Assembly (NCBI GenBank): GCA_051745835.1
Contig: JBNJEL010000038.1
Location: 1 to 17,558 of the forward strand
DNA: 17,558 bases
Reading direction: 5' to 3'
Source of the DNA: JBNJEL01 sp051745835
GTDB lineage: Bacteria; Bacillota; Halanaerobiia; Halobacteroidales; Acetohalobiaceae
Shown: in pieces, positions 14,723 to 17,558 of the stretch
Position numbering within the stretch: position 1 is the stretch's first letter
Layout of the letters: each line of letters starts with the position of its first letter
Notes under the pieces: generated by a model
Told to the model about the DNA's origin: nothing
The model's database searches: none
The model's input: only the letters and a program-made list of their open reading frames with translations
Position numbers and translations under genes: made by a program

Positions 14723-15445
14723 TTAGTCAACTCTAGCTTCTATCTCTTTTAATTGTTCAACCTCTGACTTACTAAGATATCTATACTGCCCAATACCTAC
14801 TCCTTCTAAGTCTAACCCGGCAAACTTAACTCGCTTTAACTCATCAACAGGATGTCCTACTGCCTTTAACATCCGCTTCACTTGATGCTTTCTTCCTTCG
14901 TGAATTGTTAATGAAACAATTGATTGATCTCCTATTTCAGTTACTAACTTAACCTCTGCTGGAGCCGTCATACCATCCTTTAACTTAATTCCTGAACTTA
15001 ATGTCTCCAACTTACTCTCGTTAGGTGTACCTTCTACTGTAGCTACGTACTTCTTCTCTACCTCATGACTAGGATGAGTTAGAGCATAAGTCAGATCACC
15101 ATCATTAGTTAACAGTAAGACCCCTTCGGTATCTTTATCTAATCGTCCGACCGGATGTACCGCTTGATCGACACCATCTAATAGATTCATGACTGTCTTG
15201 CGATTATGCGGATCATCAACCGTAGTAATATAACCGCTCGGCTTATTTAATAATAGATAGACTAACTTCTCCTTCTCGATCTCTTCACCATCAACCTTAA
15301 TCGTATCCTGTTGTGGATTAACCTTAGTTCCTAATTCAGTCACTACTTGTCCATTGACTTTTACTCTACCTTCACTAATTATCTTCTCGCTCTTTCTGCG
15401 TGATGCTACTCCTGCTCTAGACATTACTTTCTGTAATCTTTCCAT
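14723..15445 (-). CDS. rluB: Ribosomal large subunit pseudouridine synthase, RluB family
   Basis: 240 residues. An N-terminal S4 RNA-binding domain covers about 1-60 (MERLQKVMSRAGVASRRKSE, GRVKVNG), followed by LLLNKPSGYITT at 65-76 and the catalytic motif VGRLDKDTEGVLLLTNDGD at 99-117 with Asp103 as nucleophile. RluB-type enzymes modify a uridine in helix 89 of 23S rRNA near the peptidyl transferase centre. The ATG at 15443-15445 is used because GGAGTG lies 6 to 8 bases before it; an upstream in-frame GTG (15454) is part of that ribosome binding site. The gene follows dacF after a 127-base gap that contains a dyad and a sigma-H-like element. Confidence 0.93.
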   Translation of the reverse strand: MERLQKVMSRAGVASRRKSEKIISEGRVKVNGQVVTELGTKVNPQQDTIKVDGEEIEKEKLVYLLLNKPSGYITTVDDPHNRKTVMNLLDGVDQAVHPVGRLDKDTEGVLLLTNDGDLTYALTHPSHEVEKKYVATVEGTPNESKLETLSSGIKLKDGMTAPAEVKLVTEIGDQSIVSLTIHEGRKHQVKRMLKAVGHPVDELKRVKFAGLDLEGVGIGQYRYLSKSEVEQLKEIEARVD

Positions 15446-15526
15446 AATTATCACTCCATTTTTTACTTTATTCTCTGTAATCTATTTCCACAATAATAGT
15501 TAAAGTCCTTGTTTGTAAGTACTTAT

Positions 15527-15564
15527 TAAAGTTAGTATTCACTTAAATCTAACTTTAGTCCAAT
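15527..15564 (-). promoter_or_regulatory. Sigma-H-like element overlapping a dyad between dacF and rluB
   Basis: The dyad on the minus strand is TAAAGTTAG, 13-base loop, CTAACTTTA (15527-15557), nine perfect pairs with no T run after it. Overlapping it, ATTGGACTA (15556-15564), a 12-base spacer and AGTGAATAC (15535-15543) resemble a sigma-H promoter with a weak -35 (two mismatches). The -10 lies in the dyad loop. Confidence 0.35.
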
Positions 15565-15572
15565 TTATCATA

Positions 15573-16718
15573 CTAAAAGATCCGCTCTAACACTCCTAGT
15601 AATCCAGCAGTTAAATGCTGCCATAATCTCTGCCAACGTGACTTCGCTACTACATCTTGACTAGCTAGGAGAGGAATTCTACCTTTTAGTTCATCTGCTA
15701 CATAAAAAGAGATTTTACCTAGTTCTTCCTCTTCAGTAATCGGCAGATTATAATTGGATTTAATAGTAATCTCCTTTTTAACTTCCAAATTCTCATTCTG
15801 AGGAATAACTAACGAAAAATCTTTAGCTGTTAGTAGTTCTAATTCCTGCTTACCACCAGTTTCTAATGCTAAATTATAAGCCACTTCACCCTGCTCAATC
15901 AATTTCACTTCTTTAAAGTTATCTAGACCATAATTAAGTAACTTCATAGAATCATGCCACATCTGATTACTCTTAAGCACAACAGCTACTACTTGTCTAT
16001 TATTTTCACTAGCAGAAGAAACCAAACAACGTCCGGCAGCATCAGTATAGCCTGTCTTAACTCCATCCACTTTATCAAACCTACGTAAGAGTCGATTAGT
16101 GTTCAATAGTGATCGTCCGTACTGATGTCCCTCCCAAGAAATACTCTTCCGTACAGTATTAACTATTTCACCAAATAACTCATTCTGTAAAGCATAGCGA
16201 GCTATCATTGCTAAATCATAAGCAGTAGTTAAATGTCCCTGTTGCGGTAAACCATTAGGATTTTGAAAGGTAGTATTTAAAGCTCCTATCTCTTGTGCCT
16301 TACGATTCATCAACTGAGCAAATTCTTCAACACTTCCTCCAATCTCTTCAGCAATAGCTACTGCCGCATCATTACCTGAATTTAACAGTAAGCCATAGAT
16401 TAACTCGCGTAAGGTTAAAGACTCCCCTGTCTCTAGCCAGATTGAAGATCCTTCTGTATAAGCTGCCCGCTGACTAATAGTTACCTCACGCTCTAAATCA
16501 CCATTCTCAATTGCCAAAATACCGGTCATAATCTTAGTAGTACTTGCCGGAGGGCGGCGTTGATGATGATCCTTACTAAAAAGAACTTCTCCGGTTTTAA
16601 CATCAATTACCACTCCGGCTTGGGCTGTAATATCAGGCTGGGCTAAAACAGCCTGCATCTGCAAAAGTAATACTATTCCAACTATCAAGCTAACTATTAA
16701 CTTCTGCTTTAATTTCAT
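15573..16718 (-). CDS. dacF: D-alanyl-D-alanine carboxypeptidase, DacF type
   Basis: A class C low-molecular-weight penicillin-binding protein that trims the terminal D-Ala from peptidoglycan stem peptides. 381 residues. The signal peptide is about 26 residues (hydrophobic VSLIVGIVLLLQ, then AVLA before Gln27). The three active-site motifs are complete: STTK with Ser59 and Lys62, SGN at 114-116, and KTG at 221-223. A beta-rich PBP5-C-like domain occupies about 270-355, and the C-terminal WQRLWQHLTAGLLGVLERIF is an amphipathic membrane anchor. In Bacillus subtilis DacF acts in spore cortex formation under sigma-F. Position directly after ytfJ supports a sporulation role, though a vegetative DacA/DacB-like role cannot be excluded. 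Good GGAGGGG ribosome binding site before the ATG. Confidence 0.94.
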   Translation of the reverse strand: MKLKQKLIVSLIVGIVLLLQMQAVLAQPDITAQAGVVIDVKTGEVLFSKDHHQRRPPASTTKIMTGILAIENGDLEREVTISQRAAYTEGSSIWLETGESLTLRELIYGLLLNSGNDAAVAIAEEIGGSVEEFAQLMNRKAQEIGALNTTFQNPNGLPQQGHLTTAYDLAMIARYALQNELFGEIVNTVRKSISWEGHQYGRSLLNTNRLLRRFDKVDGVKTGYTDAAGRCLVSSASENNRQVVAVVLKSNQMWHDSMKLLNYGLDNFKEVKLIEQGEVAYNLALETGGKQELELLTAKDFSLVIPQNENLEVKKEITIKSNYNLPITEEEELGKISFYVADELKGRIPLLASQDVVAKSRWQRLWQHLTAGLLGVLERIF

Positions 16719-16774
16719 CCTATTTTCCCCTCCGTCTAAAGTCTAAACTTACTACCTCATCACCTATATTCTAT

Positions 16775-17176
16775 TTAACTTGAATTTGCTTTAGACTTAT
16801 TTTTAGCAATTGAATTTAATTCTTTCATCAACTCCGGGGCAGCATTAATTAAGCGATCAACAGTCGTATTATTATCAACCGGCAATAAACGCACTTGATC
16901 AGCTCCCACAACTAAAAAAGCTATCGGCTGTAACATTACTCCTGCTCCACTACCTCCGCCAAATGGTTTATCTCCACTCTCATCACTTGCTTCATTATCA
17001 TCAACTACATATTCACTACCACCAGCAGCAAAACCAAAACTCACACGCGAAACTGGTATGATTACATTGCCATCAACCGTTTCTACTGCATCGCCTACTA
17101 TTGTATTAACATCAACCATTGACTTAATATTCTCCATTGTAGTATCCATTAATGCTTCAATTGGATGATCTGCCAT
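16775..17176 (-). CDS. ytfJ: YtfJ/GerW family sporulation protein
   Basis: 133 residues. The start MADHPIEALMDTTMENIKSM and the segments TIVGDAVETVDGNVIIPVSR, VSFGFAAGGSEY, FGGGSGAGVMLQPIAFLVVG are the family hallmark, including the Gly-rich loop before the conserved P-I-A-F strand. In Bacillus subtilis GerW (YtfJ) is made in the forespore and is required for proper germination with L-alanine. The acidic insert VDDNEASDESGDK is typical of the variable loop. The ATG follows AGGAGG by 9 bases and overlaps the end of the DUF2953 gene by 20 bases, the same ytfI-ytfJ order as in Bacillus, so the two are co-expressed. Confidence 0.95.
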   Translation of the reverse strand: MADHPIEALMDTTMENIKSMVDVNTIVGDAVETVDGNVIIPVSRVSFGFAAGGSEYVVDDNEASDESGDKPFGGGSGAGVMLQPIAFLVVGADQVRLLPVDNNTTVDRLINAAPELMKELNSIAKNKSKANSS

Positions 17177-17558
17177 TTTTAAAGAGCCTCCTCGTATAAC
17201 GATTAATTATAATTATTGTTCCTCTGCTAATAATCTTTCCTAAGCGCAGACTAAATATACTCTCAAACTCAACATCTAATTCATTAACCTGATTAAAGTT
17301 AGGTAGGACTGCAAACTTAGGTTTAGCAACCTCAGCTGCACGATGATGCAAAAAAGAGTATAGGTTACTCTTAATTATCCATAATAATCCAGTCGCTACT
17401 CCAGTCAAAGCAGGATTTTTGATTCCAAATTTAGTCCGCCAAACTAACTTCTCACATCGTCCTTCAATACTTAAAAGTAGAGTAGAGATAATTCGTAATA
17501 AAATGGGGTTACTAAGTGTTAACTGATCTAATTTAATTAATTCATCTTGAAAAGTAGT
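17157..17558 (-). CDS. ytfI: DUF2953 (YtfI-like) protein, C-terminal part (cut by window edge)
   Basis: The open frame continues without a stop from 17157 to the right edge, giving the last 133 residues; the N-terminus lies outside. A TTG at 17406-17408 could be mistaken for a start but is internal. Recognisable DUF2953 features are the basic WRTKFGIKNPALTGVATGLL segment, followed by a hydrophobic LLWIIKSNLYSFL stretch, PKFAVLPNFN, the FESIFSLRLGKII strand and a basic C-terminus. The family usually has an N-terminal membrane segment. Its function is unknown, but it is consistently placed next to ytfJ and often near scpA-scpB, so it is assumed to be linked to sporulation. It overlaps ytfJ by 20 bases. 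Confidence 0.85.
   Translation of the reverse strand, partial: TTFQDELIKLDQLTLSNPILLRIISTLLLSIEGRCEKLVWRTKFGIKNPALTGVATGLLWIIKSNLYSFLHHRAAEVAKPKFAVLPNFNQVNELDVEFESIFSLRLGKIISRGTIIIINRYTRRLFKNGRSSN

Noticed and set aside
1..17558. tRNA, rRNA, transposase or phage genes, and a novel defence or biosynthetic cluster
   Set aside because: Every protein frame of substance belongs to a conserved housekeeping or sporulation family or to the one small unknown described; no cloverleaf, rRNA or mobile-element signature was seen.

Overview
The window is a compact, AT-rich block of bacterial housekeeping genes, all on the minus strand, so transcription runs from high to low coordinates. Gene order and protein families point to the Firmicutes/Clostridia. 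Sporulation genes (spoVS, a ytfJ/gerW homologue, a DacF-type carboxypeptidase) together with Glu/Asp/Gln-rich proteins suggest a spore-forming anaerobe. Overall style would suit the Halanaerobiales (Halobacteroidaceae-like), but that placement is an inference from style and not a database result.

Layout in transcription order. (1) Right edge to 14723: a DUF2953 (YtfI-like) protein cut by the window edge, the YtfJ/GerW sporulation protein, a DacF-type D-Ala-D-Ala carboxypeptidase, and the RluB-family pseudouridine synthase. (2) 14702 to 13279: an Elp3-like radical SAM protein, then spoVS, which has its own sigma-H-like promoter. (3) 13125 to 6582: smc, ftsY, ylxM and ffh, i.e. chromosome organisation and the signal recognition particle pathway, with a good sigma-A promoter in front of ylxM. 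(4) 6581 to 6326: the longest intergenic stretch, carrying short tandem and dispersed-looking repeats and a candidate promoter. (5) 6325 to 3391: rpsP, khpA, rimM, trmD, a SPOUT RNA methyltransferase and rplS, i.e. ribosomal proteins, 16S maturation and tRNA m1G37 methylation. rplS has its own strong-looking promoter and an intrinsic terminator. (6) 3314 to 736: lepB, rbgA, rnhB and a small beta-rich protein, closed by a strong intrinsic terminator. (7) 634 to 1: yraN and the start of a YifB/ComM-type ATPase that runs off the left edge.

The genes serve ribosome assembly (rpsP, rplS, rimM, rbgA, rluB), RNA modification (trmD, SPOUT methyltransferase, rluB), protein export (ffh, ftsY, ylxM, lepB), genome maintenance (smc, rnhB, yraN, YifB) and sporulation (spoVS, ytfJ, dacF). 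Many neighbours overlap or are separated by fewer than 40 bases, and two pairs share TAATG stop/start junctions (rnhB to the 78-residue gene, rimM to trmD), which suggests translational coupling. Several starts were moved inward from the longest open frame because a clear Shine-Dalgarno sequence sits inside the longer frame.

I do not see a convincing undescribed multi-gene system. The points that most deserve a second look are the repeat-bearing ffh-rpsP gap, the sigma-H-like promoters before spoVS and rluB, the unrecognised 78-residue protein after rnhB, the two-ended extension of RNase HII, and the joining of the ytfIJ-dacF-rluB block directly to the smc-ffh-rpsP-trmD block.
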